A DNA stretch of 35,429 nucleotides from Flavobacteriales bacterium UBA4474 (GTDB lineage: Bacteria; Bacteroidota; Bacteroidia; Flavobacteriales_D; Sanyastnellaceae), in contig DGOE01000178.1 in the NCBI GenBank assembly GCA_002389295.1, positions 1-35,429 of the forward strand, read 5' to 3'. Of this stretch, positions 7,186 to 15,161 are shown piece after piece. Each line of letters starts with the position of its first letter. Positions within the stretch are counted from its first letter, which is position 1. The notes beneath the pieces are model-generated. The model made no database searches and had not been told where the DNA came from. It saw only the letters and a list, made by a program, of their open reading frames with translations. The position numbers and the translations under genes are program-made.

Positions 7186-8292
7186 ATGACCAGTCTCTCC
7201 AACCCGCACTCAGCGCACATTGTCAAGGGTGTGTGGTCCTTCATGTTGCTCGTTGCCTCTGTCAGCGACATGGCTGGCCAAGACGACTGTCCCTATGACC
7301 TGAATGGCGATGGAGTAACTACGGCCAATGAACTGCTGTTCTTCATGAGTGATTACGGAGTAGCCGGCAACACAGACTACGACTTCAACGACAACGGATA
7401 TCGGGATTTCGAAGATGCGCTCATGCTTTCTCGCCACCTCGGCACCAACTGTCCGCAAGCCGAGGTCCAAGCAACGACTGGAATCATCTCCAGCCTTCTC
7501 ATCGAACCTGTGGACACCCTTCAGCAGGATCTAATCGACGCCAACGACACCATTCCCGCCGGCGCCGTTACCTACCGGCTCTACGCTGAGGTCAGCAACC
7601 CAGAGGTCACCGTTGTCGGCGTGTGGGGCACCGCGGAATTCCCCTTGACGCTCAACGCTCCCGATGGATTGTTCTTCTCGGCACTACAGACTTCCAACAA
7701 CAGCTATTTCGCATCGAACATCGCGCCCGTCTTTTTTCCCATTTTCCCTACCTATGACAGAGCGTCTTGGTGGACCTTGAACCATGCGCCTGGGGAAGCG
7801 TTTCCATACTACCAGCCCCTCGGCAGCACTGCCGATTTCATGGACGATATGGATGACGGTTCCATCCAGTTCGATGCAGACATGGGGGACGGTTGGGTCG
7901 TCTTTGACTACATCAACACGTCCATGGAATTGCCGACAGCATCCAACCTGAAATTGCTCGGGCAGTTCACCACACTGGGCCAATCGGGCATCTGCGGGCA
8001 ACTGAACCTGGAAGTCCGCACCCACTTTGATGGAGCGCCCACCCAGTTCGAACAGGCCTACGGACTGACCTTCTCCACACCTGGTGCAGACAGCCCCTGT
8101 GAATCACCGTCCCCTTGTCCCGAAGGAGCCGACCTGGACAACGATGGCTTCATCGGAACTTCGGAAGTCCTGCTGATGTTGGCCGCATTTGGCGATGTCA
8201 CCAGCGGACCTGAAGACCTGAATGACGATGGCATTGTCAACGTCAATGACATCCTGATCTTGCTCGGGTCGTTCGGGATGGTCTGCGACTGA
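7186..8292 (+). CDS. Secreted protein with dockerin-like calcium-binding pairs at both ends
   Basis: A 368-residue exported protein. Residues 1-31 look like a signal peptide with a long n-region (core VWSFMLLVASVSDMAG). Straight after it come two EF-hand-like repeats, DLNGDGVTTANELLFFMSDYG (about 39-59) and DFNDNGYRDFEDALMLSRHLG (about 66-86). The C-terminus mirrors this with DLDNDGFIGTSEVLLMLAAFG and DLNDDGIVNVNDILILLGSFG, ending in MVCD. Each repeat is an Asp-rich loop followed by an amphipathic helix, as in type I dockerins. The middle, about 95-300, is beta-rich and I do not recognise it. There is no canonical type IX sorting domain. The last repeat closely resembles the C-terminus of the GH81 protein at 29913-32891. 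The stop codon directly abuts the stop of the convergent gene at 8293. Confidence 0.75.
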   Translation: MTSLSNPHSAHIVKGVWSFMLLVASVSDMAGQDDCPYDLNGDGVTTANELLFFMSDYGVAGNTDYDFNDNGYRDFEDALMLSRHLGTNCPQAEVQATTGIISSLLIEPVDTLQQDLIDANDTIPAGAVTYRLYAEVSNPEVTVVGVWGTAEFPLTLNAPDGLFFSALQTSNNSYFASNIAPVFFPIFPTYDRASWWTLNHAPGEAFPYYQPLGSTADFMDDMDDGSIQFDADMGDGWVVFDYINTSMELPTASNLKLLGQFTTLGQSGICGQLNLEVRTHFDGAPTQFEQAYGLTFSTPGADSPCESPSPCPEGADLDNDGFIGTSEVLLMLAAFGDVTSGPEDLNDDGIVNVNDILILLGSFGMVCD

Positions 8293-8946
8293 TCAGAACT
8301 GCATCTCCGGCACCGCCGCAGGCACGATGAGCGTGCCGGCCGTAGCGGCTTGGATCTCCTCCACGCTCACGCCCGGCGCCCGCTCCACCAGGTGGAAGGC
8401 TCCTTCGCGGATGTCGAGCACCGCGAGGTTGGTCACCACCCGCTTCACGCACGCCACGCCGGTCAGCGGCAGGCTGCACGCCGGCAGGAGCTTGGAATCC
8501 CCGCGCTTGTTGGTGTGCATCATGGCCACCACGATGTTCTCGGCCGAGGCCACGAGGTCCATGGCGCCGCCCATCCCCTTGACCATGCGGCCCGGGATTT
8601 TCCAGTTGGCGATGTCGCCGCCCTGGCTCACTTCCATGGCGCCGAGCACCGTGAGCTGGACGTGCTGGCCTCGGATCATGGCAAACGAGGTCGCGCTGTC
8701 AAAGTAGACTGCTCCGGGGAGCGCCGTGATGGTCTGCTTGCCCGCATTGATCAGGTCGGCGTCCACCTCTGCCTCCGTCGGGAACGGCCCCATGCCGAGG
8801 ATGCCATTCTCGCTCTGGAATTCCACGGAGATGCCTTGGGGAATGTGGTTCGCCACCAGCGTCGGGATGCCGATGCCGAGGTTGACGTACCAACCGTCCC
8901 GGAGTTCCTGCGCGATGCGCCGCGCGATGCCATTCTTGTCCAACAT
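8293..8946 (-). CDS. scoB: 3-oxoacid CoA-transferase subunit B
   Basis: The beta subunit (217 residues) of a two-subunit CoA-transferase (SCOT/AtoAD type) that moves CoA between succinyl-CoA or acetyl-CoA and acetoacetate or another acyl acid. The motif SENGILGMG at 45-53 includes the conserved Glu46, which by family knowledge forms the covalent glutamyl-CoA intermediate. The N-terminal GWYVNLGIGIPTLVANHIP and KGMGGAMDLV are also diagnostic. Its partner subunit A lies at 11801-12502, not next to it: two sulfuryl-transfer genes intervene. It begins 3 bases after the sulfotransferase stop, so it is almost certainly in the same transcript. Assignment is firm, but the exact acyl substrate is unknown. 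Confidence 0.93.
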   Translation of the reverse strand: MLDKNGIARRIAQELRDGWYVNLGIGIPTLVANHIPQGISVEFQSENGILGMGPFPTEAEVDADLINAGKQTITALPGAVYFDSATSFAMIRGQHVQLTVLGAMEVSQGGDIANWKIPGRMVKGMGGAMDLVASAENIVVAMMHTNKRGDSKLLPACSLPLTGVACVKRVVTNLAVLDIREGAFHLVERAPGVSVEEIQAATAGTLIVPAAVPEMQF

Positions 8947-8949
8947 AGG

Positions 8950-10344
8950 TCAATCCAAATGTAGCGCCCGCTCCATGAGCCGGCCGTAAAGGGCTTCAGC
9001 AGCTGCCATCCGCTGCGGGCTCGCCCGTTGCTCACTTTCTCGGGTGCGCTGGTGCGCCTGCATTTCAGGCAAGTTGCCCGTCATGCCCGTCAACTCCATC
9101 ACCTTGGACAGCACCGCCCGCGGTTGGCTGCTCCAAGCCTCATGCGCCACAAACAACACGCCATGAGCATCGACCGTCAAAGCGTATTCGTAGTAATCCA
9201 ACCAGCGGTCCAGCCAATAATCGATGCTGTCCATCTCGGGCTGGGGGGTCGTCGAGGTTCGGTCCGCCTCCACAAAGTGGAACGGCCGGTGGCCCAAGCC
9301 AAACTCATGGTGGGCCAACCAATCCATGTAGGTCCACACAAAGGGGTCCTCCTGCTGCATTTTCGTGTAGCGCCGGTGCATGGCAAGCAGAGAAGCCGCG
9401 TGAGCCAGGGGCTGACGAAACATCAGGACAACAGCGAAATCCCGGTTGTGCTTCCGCAACGACGGATACCGGAGCAAAGCGTTGTTGTTTTTGGCCAAAT
9501 AGACCTTTCCATCCTCCCGGACCAGGCCCTGGTAATCGAGGTAGGCGCCGTGCAAAGATGCATCCACACCATGCGGAACGAGGGCATTTTCCCCGATGTA
9601 GCCGCTCTGGGTCGCCATGCGAAAAAAGGGCTCCTCGAGCGCCTCCGCTGAAGTGGCCCCGACCAAAATGCCGTCCCCATGGCTGCGCTCCTTCAGCTCG
9701 CCCGCCTTTGGATTGAACACCCGGCGCCATGTGCCCGGTGCAAGCACGAACGGCATGTTCCCATATTGCAGGCTGCTGAAAGCCCCCGTTTCAAGCAGGC
9801 GCTGCATCAAACTGGTCGTTCCCGCCCGCGCCAAACCGGTAACCAACACGAATTTCGACGCGGGCAAGCCGCCCCGCTTGCGCCACTTGCGCACCTCGCG
9901 GTGGTGCAGCCAACGGTGCAAATTCGGGTTGTCCAAAGCCACGCGGTGGAGCCATTGGTTCATGGGGGAATAGGCCCCCGCCTGCGGTTTTCCCTGAGGA
10001 AAAAAGACGCCCAGTGTGCCCCCGATTGAAAGGGCCACAATGCCCTGCCAAGAAAAGAATGCCCCGCCGTCAAGGGGCTCGGAACGCACCCATCCATGAG
10101 CCCAAGGCAGCAGCACCATCACGCATACCGCCACAGTCACCCAAAAAATGAACAGCAGAAAAACGGCCAGCACGCGCCCCGTCTGCACCTCGAGCGCTTC
10201 CAATTTCTCGTCGTCGTCCCCGGGGGCGAGCATGCCGTCCACCAGGCCCACGCTCTCCGTACCGAGCCGATACAACACCCCCACCCGACTGCGCAGCAGC
10301 CAAAATGCGAGGTGGCTCGAAATCCCAATCAGGAGGTACTCCAT
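8950..10344 (-). CDS. Membrane-anchored sulfotransferase (PAPS-dependent fold)
   Basis: A 464-residue protein of the P-loop-like sulfotransferase superfamily, whose members move a sulfuryl group from PAPS to hydroxyl or amine acceptors. Residues 165-184 read FVLVTGLARAGTTSLMQRLL, which matches the 5'-phosphosulfate-binding loop. VVLMFRQPLAHAASLL around 305-320 looks like the 3'-phosphate-binding Arg/Ser region. The first 120 residues hold two clear membrane helices (about 59-82 and 100-116) and perhaps a third near 3-18. The basic stretch after the last helix (WLHHREVRKWRKR) places the catalytic domain in the cytoplasm, where PAPS is. The start ATG at 10344 shares one base with the stop of the preceding gene (TGATG). 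A longer frame upstream merely runs antiparallel-free into that gene and was not used. The acceptor is unknown. Confidence 0.8.
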   Translation of the reverse strand: MEYLLIGISSHLAFWLLRSRVGVLYRLGTESVGLVDGMLAPGDDDEKLEALEVQTGRVLAVFLLFIFWVTVAVCVMVLLPWAHGWVRSEPLDGGAFFSWQGIVALSIGGTLGVFFPQGKPQAGAYSPMNQWLHRVALDNPNLHRWLHHREVRKWRKRGGLPASKFVLVTGLARAGTTSLMQRLLETGAFSSLQYGNMPFVLAPGTWRRVFNPKAGELKERSHGDGILVGATSAEALEEPFFRMATQSGYIGENALVPHGVDASLHGAYLDYQGLVREDGKVYLAKNNNALLRYPSLRKHNRDFAVVLMFRQPLAHAASLLAMHRRYTKMQQEDPFVWTYMDWLAHHEFGLGHRPFHFVEADRTSTTPQPEMDSIDYWLDRWLDYYEYALTVDAHGVLFVAHEAWSSQPRAVLSKVMELTGMTGNLPEMQAHQRTRESEQRASPQRMAAAEALYGRLMERALHLD

Positions 10345-11804
10345 CACTCGGCAGGAAAGGACTTCAAGACGCGGGTCCAGTTGGGCAAGTGGTGATGCCC
10401 ATCGTGGTGCGACGGGTGCACGCCCCGATAAGCGACGCCGTCCGGTCCTACCACCCAAAGGATGCCAGAGTTCTGCTCCTCCAAGAACCACATGTCGCCG
10501 GGCAACGCCTCCTGCAACCCCTCACTGAACGTCATGATGCCCTCCGCAGCCATCAGGTCGCGGTGAAGCGGCGTGAATTCTCCCGAAGTCAGGTCATACA
10601 ACGTGATCTCAGAGTGGTATTGGGCCAATTGCACCTGGTCCTTGGACGTCGGATACTTGTCCTGCTTATTGGTGTACTCCCCGACGTTTTCTTGCGTGTT
10701 GTTGTTGAAAATGGCCAAGGTGCTGTCATTGAGGATGTCCACGTCGTGCTGTGCGGCCAGCGGACCATCAATCACCCGGATGACCTCGCCTGTGGAAGGC
10801 CTGAACTGCAATACGCATTGCAGGTTTCGAAAGCTGAGGAACAGGTCTCCACGCGCGAAGTGATCCGAGCCCGTCAACGCCGGCTCTACGTCATTCAGGT
10901 GCAGCGGGTCCTGCGCGTCGCCCGAGCGCAGCACCAAATGATCGAGCCCATTCGCCTGAAGCACCTCCACCATGGAGTGCACCTCCAAAATGTGGCCTGT
11001 GACAGCATCAATGCGGGCGACGCTGTTGTCCAAAAACTGGACGGTCTTGTTTCCCATCACATAACGGCCACGGTATCCAATGTGACGGCCACCCCGCTCC
11101 CATTGCATGGCACACACCCACAAATGACCGTCTGCATCGGGGTTCAAGGCGTGATGAAAGCTCAGGCTGTCCTGTCGCCACACCACGTTGGATGCCGAGT
11201 CCAAACGGAACAGGGGCGTGCGGTTGGTGATGAAGCTGACCACCGACTTGTCCTCGAGCAGCAGCGGGTGATGCATGCGCCAATGGGGCTTGAGCGGGGA
11301 CAATGTATCGGGTACGGTCCAGCGGTGCAGCTCTTCGCCCGTGCGGAGGTTGCGCACCGCTATGTCACGCCCGTCGGCGGCATTGGAGTAGGCCGTCAAG
11401 GTGAGGACATCCGCTTCCAATCGGTTCAGCGCAACGAAATCTGACGGCGTCGGAACAAAGGTTTGCGGCAACGCCTGCACCTCTTCCACCGATGCTTCAA
11501 AGCTGTCGGGAAAACCAGAAAGCGCCTCTACCCAGCCGTTGAACACCCCAAAGTCGCGGTCCTTTTTGGCGCGGTGCTTGGACATCCAGCCAAAAGCAGA
11601 CAGCACGGCCAAAAACACCACCAGCTGCATGGCCACCTTCAGGCCCCATTTGCCCTTGCCTTCTCCGCGGAAAAAGCGCTTCAAGCGCAACCAGACGATG
11701 AATCCAAAGGCCAGCAACACCACGCCCCCGATGAGGATCACCACCAACGCCCCGAGGGTCACCCCGCCGCCGGGGCCGATGTATGCAAGCGGATGGGCGG
11801 TCAT
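10344..11804 (-). CDS. Membrane-anchored arylsulfotransferase-like (ASST) beta-propeller protein
   Basis: A 486-residue protein. Two membrane helices (about 15-38 and 56-73) flank a basic loop, RLKRFFRGEGKGKWGLK. This topology puts the large C-terminal domain in the periplasm. That domain looks like the Arylsulfotran_2/ASST family: FHHALNPDADGHLWV near 217-230, DPLHLNDVEP near 299-308, GDLFLSFRNL near 319-328, and QHDVDILNDSTLAIFNN near 352-368. These give the conserved histidines (217/218, 302, 353) and the aspartate- and asparagine-rich edges of the propeller blades. Known ASSTs transfer sulfate between phenolic esters without PAPS, through a sulfo-histidine. The N-terminal AYIGPGGG patch is shared with some other bacterial membrane proteins. 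It overlaps subunit A of the CoA-transferase by four bases (ATGA). Family call is good; activity is not proven. Confidence 0.75.
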   Translation of the reverse strand: MTAHPLAYIGPGGGVTLGALVVILIGGVVLLAFGFIVWLRLKRFFRGEGKGKWGLKVAMQLVVFLAVLSAFGWMSKHRAKKDRDFGVFNGWVEALSGFPDSFEASVEEVQALPQTFVPTPSDFVALNRLEADVLTLTAYSNAADGRDIAVRNLRTGEELHRWTVPDTLSPLKPHWRMHHPLLLEDKSVVSFITNRTPLFRLDSASNVVWRQDSLSFHHALNPDADGHLWVCAMQWERGGRHIGYRGRYVMGNKTVQFLDNSVARIDAVTGHILEVHSMVEVLQANGLDHLVLRSGDAQDPLHLNDVEPALTGSDHFARGDLFLSFRNLQCVLQFRPSTGEVIRVIDGPLAAQHDVDILNDSTLAIFNNNTQENVGEYTNKQDKYPTSKDQVQLAQYHSEITLYDLTSGEFTPLHRDLMAAEGIMTFSEGLQEALPGDMWFLEEQNSGILWVVGPDGVAYRGVHPSHHDGHHHLPNWTRVLKSFPAE

Positions 11805-12502
11805 GCTGGGCTCACCGTGCGCTGCTCTATGCGCTTCTCGTAATGGCTGCCCTGGAAGATGCGCTGGACGAAAATTCCAGGGGTGTGGATTTGATTGGGA
11901 TCGAGCGCTCCGACCGGAACCAGCTCCTCGACCTCGGCGATGGTGATGCGGCCTGCCATGGCCATGGCGGGGTTAAAGTTCTTGGCCGTGGCCTTGAAAA
12001 TGAGGTTGCCTGCGGTATCGCCCTTCCAAGCCTTGACGATGGCGAAGTCCGCCGTCAGTGCCGATTCCAAAATGTGGGGCTTGCCATTGAATTCGCGCAC
12101 CTCTTTGCCCTCGGCCACCTCCGTGCCGAAACCAGCGGGGGTAAAAAAAGCGGGGATGCCTGCGCCCGCCGCACGGCAGCGCTCGGCCAAAGACCCCTGT
12201 GGAATCAGGTCCACCTCGAGTTCTCCGGACAGCATTTGCCGCTCAAATTCATCGTTCTCACCCACATAGCTCGAAATCATCTTCCGGATCTGCTTGCCCT
12301 GAAGCAGCAGGCCCAAACCAAAGTCATCCACCCCCGCATTGTTGGAGATGCAGGTCAAATCTGTAACGCCGAGGCGCACCAACTCCTGGATACAATGCTC
12401 CGGAATGCCGCACAGGCCAAAGCCCCCGAGCATCAGGGTCATCCCGCTTTCAATGCCGCGGCAAGCTTCCGCCACGTCTTTTACTGTCTTGTCGAGTGCC
12501 AT
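11801..12502 (-). CDS. scoA: 3-oxoacid CoA-transferase subunit A
   Basis: The alpha subunit (233 residues) of the CoA-transferase whose beta subunit is at 8293-8946. LMLGGFGLCGIPEHCIQEL near the N-terminus is the glycine-rich CoA-binding signature. SNNAGVDDFGLGLLL, ELVPQG-like DLIPQGSLAERCRAAGAGIPAF and GADFAI-like TADFAIVKAW follow the family order. I chose ATG 12502 (MALDKTVKDV), which aligns with the usual start and leaves a 7-base gap to the PBP1A stop; an ATG at 12517 would add MNDQY and overlap PBP1A by 8 bases. Its stop overlaps the ASST-like gene start. Finding it directly after a penicillin-binding protein is unexpected for metabolism and suggests the operon order is historical rather than functional. 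Confidence 0.93.
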   Translation of the reverse strand: MALDKTVKDVAEACRGIESGMTLMLGGFGLCGIPEHCIQELVRLGVTDLTCISNNAGVDDFGLGLLLQGKQIRKMISSYVGENDEFERQMLSGELEVDLIPQGSLAERCRAAGAGIPAFFTPAGFGTEVAEGKEVREFNGKPHILESALTADFAIVKAWKGDTAGNLIFKATAKNFNPAMAMAGRITIAEVEELVPVGALDPNQIHTPGIFVQRIFQGSHYEKRIEQRTVSPA

Positions 12503-12509
12503 GTATTGA

Positions 12510-14993
12510 TCATTCAAACAAATCCTCGTCGTCTACCTCCACGCCGTCGCGGAAATCGATTCCCCGCGCCTCCATGAGTTCCTTGCAAGGCACGGCCCTG
12601 TTTACCCCTTCTGGGGGACGGAAGTCCTCTGCGAGCAGGCCAATCTCCTCGTCGTCCAGCGCCGCTTTCATGTAGAATCCAAAAATCGGCAATGCCGTGT
12701 TGGCGCCCTGGCCCTTCGTAGTGGTCGAAAACCGGATGGCCGGGTCCGAAGCACCCACCCAAACGCCGGTCACCAACTCAGGCGTCAACCCGATGAACCA
12801 GCCGTCGGCATTGGACTGGGTCGTGCCCGTCTTGCCCGCCATGGGAATCTTCAATCCGTCGTATTCCCTCCGCTCCAGGTCCATGCGCAGCCGGATGCCC
12901 GTCCCCTTCGTGACGTCTTTCTCGGCATTATAAGCCCCGTCCACGACGCCCTTCATCATTTCCAGCACCCGATAGGCGGTGGCCGCATCCAACCCTTGGC
13001 GGATTTCTGGGCGCGGCTCGTAGATGGTGTTGCCCCTTTTGTCCTCGATGCGGCGGATGATGCGCGGCGCATGCCACACGCCACCGCCGGCAAACGTGGC
13101 ATTGGCCGAGGTGACCTCCTGCAGAGAGAGCTCCGCCACGCCCAAGGCAATGGAAGGTACCGCGGGGATGTCGCTTTCGATCCCCATCGCATGGGCGAGG
13201 TCCACCACCCGTTGCACCCCATAATCTTTGATCAGCTTGGCTGTCACGGTGTTCATGGAGTTGGCCAGCGCGTACTCCAAGGTGACCATCTCGCCGTACT
13301 CCATGTCGCTGTTTTCCGGGCACCAGGGATCCTGGCCACCAGGCAACTCTATGCAGGTCTTCTGGTTGGGCAATTCCGTGCAAGGGTCCAGCCCAAGGCG
13401 CACCGCTGTCGCGTAAACAAAAGGCTTGAACGTAGACCCTACTTGGCGCCGGGACTGGCTCACATTGTCAAACTGAGACCATTGATAGTCCAGGTCACCC
13501 ACCCACGCCTTGACCTCGCCATTGCTGGGATCCAAGCTCATCAAACCGGCGTGCAGCAGCGTCTTCTGGTGCCGGATGCTGTCCATGGGCGACATCACCG
13601 TGTCCACCCAGCCCTGCAACCCCATGACGGTGGTGGCTGTCGGTGCATCAAACTCGGCATCCAATGCGCGCCGCGATGAAACCGGCCAGATGTGGCCACA
13701 TCCCCCTTTGCCGGGCCGACAGTAATGCACCCGCTCACCTGCACTGTCCCGCTCAGCGATGTAGAACTTGGGCCGCGCACATTCCGGGCACTCCTTGCCC
13801 ATGGCCAGCCTGTATCGGCGGCTTTGCTCCACAGCCCGTTTTAAAATGCGCTCCTGTTCCCGCGGAACAATGTCCTCTGAGAATGGCCAAGTCCTGCCCG
13901 TAGAACGCTTCAGGTCGCGCCAGAATTCAGACTGCAACTCTTCGCGGATGTGCCGATTGGCGGCCCGTTCTGCATGCTGCTGCAACCTGCTGTCAATGGT
14001 TGTGTGGATCACCAACCCGTCCCGATAGAGGTCGTAAGGTGCACCATCTGCCTTGGCGATCAGGTATTCACCCGCCTCACCCTTCTCATCGAGCAAAGAA
14101 CCAATTTCTGCCCGCAACTTCTCCCGAAAATGCGGGGCGGGTCCTTCATCATGGCTGACCCGCTGAAACCGCAAACCGAGCGGCAGGGCATTCAGACTGT
14201 CCAGGTCCGCGCCTTCCAACACCCCGTATTTCTTCATTTGGGAAAAGACCGTCGACCTGCGCTCTGCCACGCGCTCTGGCCGCCGCAATGGGTTGTAGAG
14301 GGCGCTGTTTTTGAGCATGCCCACCAACATGGCCGACTCGTGCACTTCGAGGGCGTGGACTGATTTTCCAAAATAAACCTGGGCCGCACTCCGTATGCCC
14401 ACCGCCTGATTGAGAAAGTCGTAACGGTTCAAGTACAAGGTGATGATCTCATCCTTGGTGTACTGGCGCTCCAAGCGGGTGGCAATGATCCACTCCTTTG
14501 GCTTTTGCAACACCGCCCGCTCAAAGAAACCGGTGCGGTCATAGCGCTCGGTAAACAACTGCTTGGCCAACTGCTGGGTGATCGTGCTCCCTCCGCCTCT
14601 TTTGCCCAGAAAGGCGATGGCCCGCGCCAGGCTCTTGAAGTCCACACCTGTGTGACTCCGAAACCGGACATCCTCGGTGCACACCAGGGCCTGCACCAAA
14701 TGCTGCGGAAGGTCTCCGTAGCGCACATCGGCCCGGTTCTCCCGATAAAAACTGCCCAACTGCACACCATCCACCGTGTAGATGCGGGTGGCCAAATCGG
14801 TCTTCGGGTTTGCCAGCGTTTCCGTATCCGGCAAATCAGACCCCGCCGCCAACGCCAACAAGCCCAATATCCCTGCTACCGGTGCCAAAAAAGCCGCCCA
14901 AAGCAGCAAGCTGGGCCCCACAAAACGGTCTTTTCCGACCCCCTTGGCGCCGCCTTTTCCAGCCGTGACTTTCTTCTTCTGTGAATCGGGCAT
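12510..14993 (-). CDS. ponA: Bifunctional penicillin-binding protein 1A, with a zinc-ribbon-like Cys insertion
   Basis: An 827-residue class A penicillin-binding protein that polymerises and cross-links peptidoglycan in the periplasm. A basic cytoplasmic tail and one membrane helix (about 28-51) come first. The transglycosylase (GT51) domain follows, with catalytic Glu107 in TEDVRFRSHTGVD and the GGSTITQQLAK motif at 134-144. The transpeptidase domain has the active serine in GSTFK (Ser520, Lys523), SMN at 579-581 and KTGTT at 721-725. Between the two domains, residues about 402-434 form CPEC ... C-x6-C-GH, four cysteines (402, 405, 425, 432) spaced like a zinc ribbon. I do not know this from typical PBP1A proteins. 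It heads the tight five-gene minus-strand cluster and is divergent from rseP. Confidence 0.95.
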   Translation of the reverse strand: MPDSQKKKVTAGKGGAKGVGKDRFVGPSLLLWAAFLAPVAGILGLLALAAGSDLPDTETLANPKTDLATRIYTVDGVQLGSFYRENRADVRYGDLPQHLVQALVCTEDVRFRSHTGVDFKSLARAIAFLGKRGGGSTITQQLAKQLFTERYDRTGFFERAVLQKPKEWIIATRLERQYTKDEIITLYLNRYDFLNQAVGIRSAAQVYFGKSVHALEVHESAMLVGMLKNSALYNPLRRPERVAERRSTVFSQMKKYGVLEGADLDSLNALPLGLRFQRVSHDEGPAPHFREKLRAEIGSLLDEKGEAGEYLIAKADGAPYDLYRDGLVIHTTIDSRLQQHAERAANRHIREELQSEFWRDLKRSTGRTWPFSEDIVPREQERILKRAVEQSRRYRLAMGKECPECARPKFYIAERDSAGERVHYCRPGKGGCGHIWPVSSRRALDAEFDAPTATTVMGLQGWVDTVMSPMDSIRHQKTLLHAGLMSLDPSNGEVKAWVGDLDYQWSQFDNVSQSRRQVGSTFKPFVYATAVRLGLDPCTELPNQKTCIELPGGQDPWCPENSDMEYGEMVTLEYALANSMNTVTAKLIKDYGVQRVVDLAHAMGIESDIPAVPSIALGVAELSLQEVTSANATFAGGGVWHAPRIIRRIEDKRGNTIYEPRPEIRQGLDAATAYRVLEMMKGVVDGAYNAEKDVTKGTGIRLRMDLERREYDGLKIPMAGKTGTTQSNADGWFIGLTPELVTGVWVGASDPAIRFSTTTKGQGANTALPIFGFYMKAALDDEEIGLLAEDFRPPEGVNRAVPCKELMEARGIDFRDGVEVDDEDLFE

Positions 14994-15091
14994 CTTGTTG
15001 CACTAACGGTGAATCTCCTCCTGTGCGGTGGCAAGATGCGGACGAACAGCCGGAAAAGGCGTTAAAAATCACCTCACGACCCTGGGAAACG

Positions 15092-15099
15092 TAGTTTTG
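15092..15099 (+). promoter_or_regulatory. -7 promoter element upstream of rseP
   Basis: TAGTTTTG matches the Bacteroidota -7 element TAnnTTTG exactly and lies 62 bases before the rseP ATG, within the 168-base divergent gap to PBP1A. No good TTG is seen 19-20 bases upstream, which lowers confidence. I could not place a convincing promoter for the PBP1A side. Confidence 0.4.
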
Positions 15100-15161
15100 C
15101 ACTCCCGTCTACTCGGCCTTCGCCATTTCGACATATTCATACGACCACGTCCAGCGCCCGC

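Noticed and set aside
10305..11444. 379-codon plus-strand frame opposite the ASST-like gene
   Set aside because: Antisense shadow; the minus frame has membrane helices, propeller motifs and precise overlaps with its neighbours.
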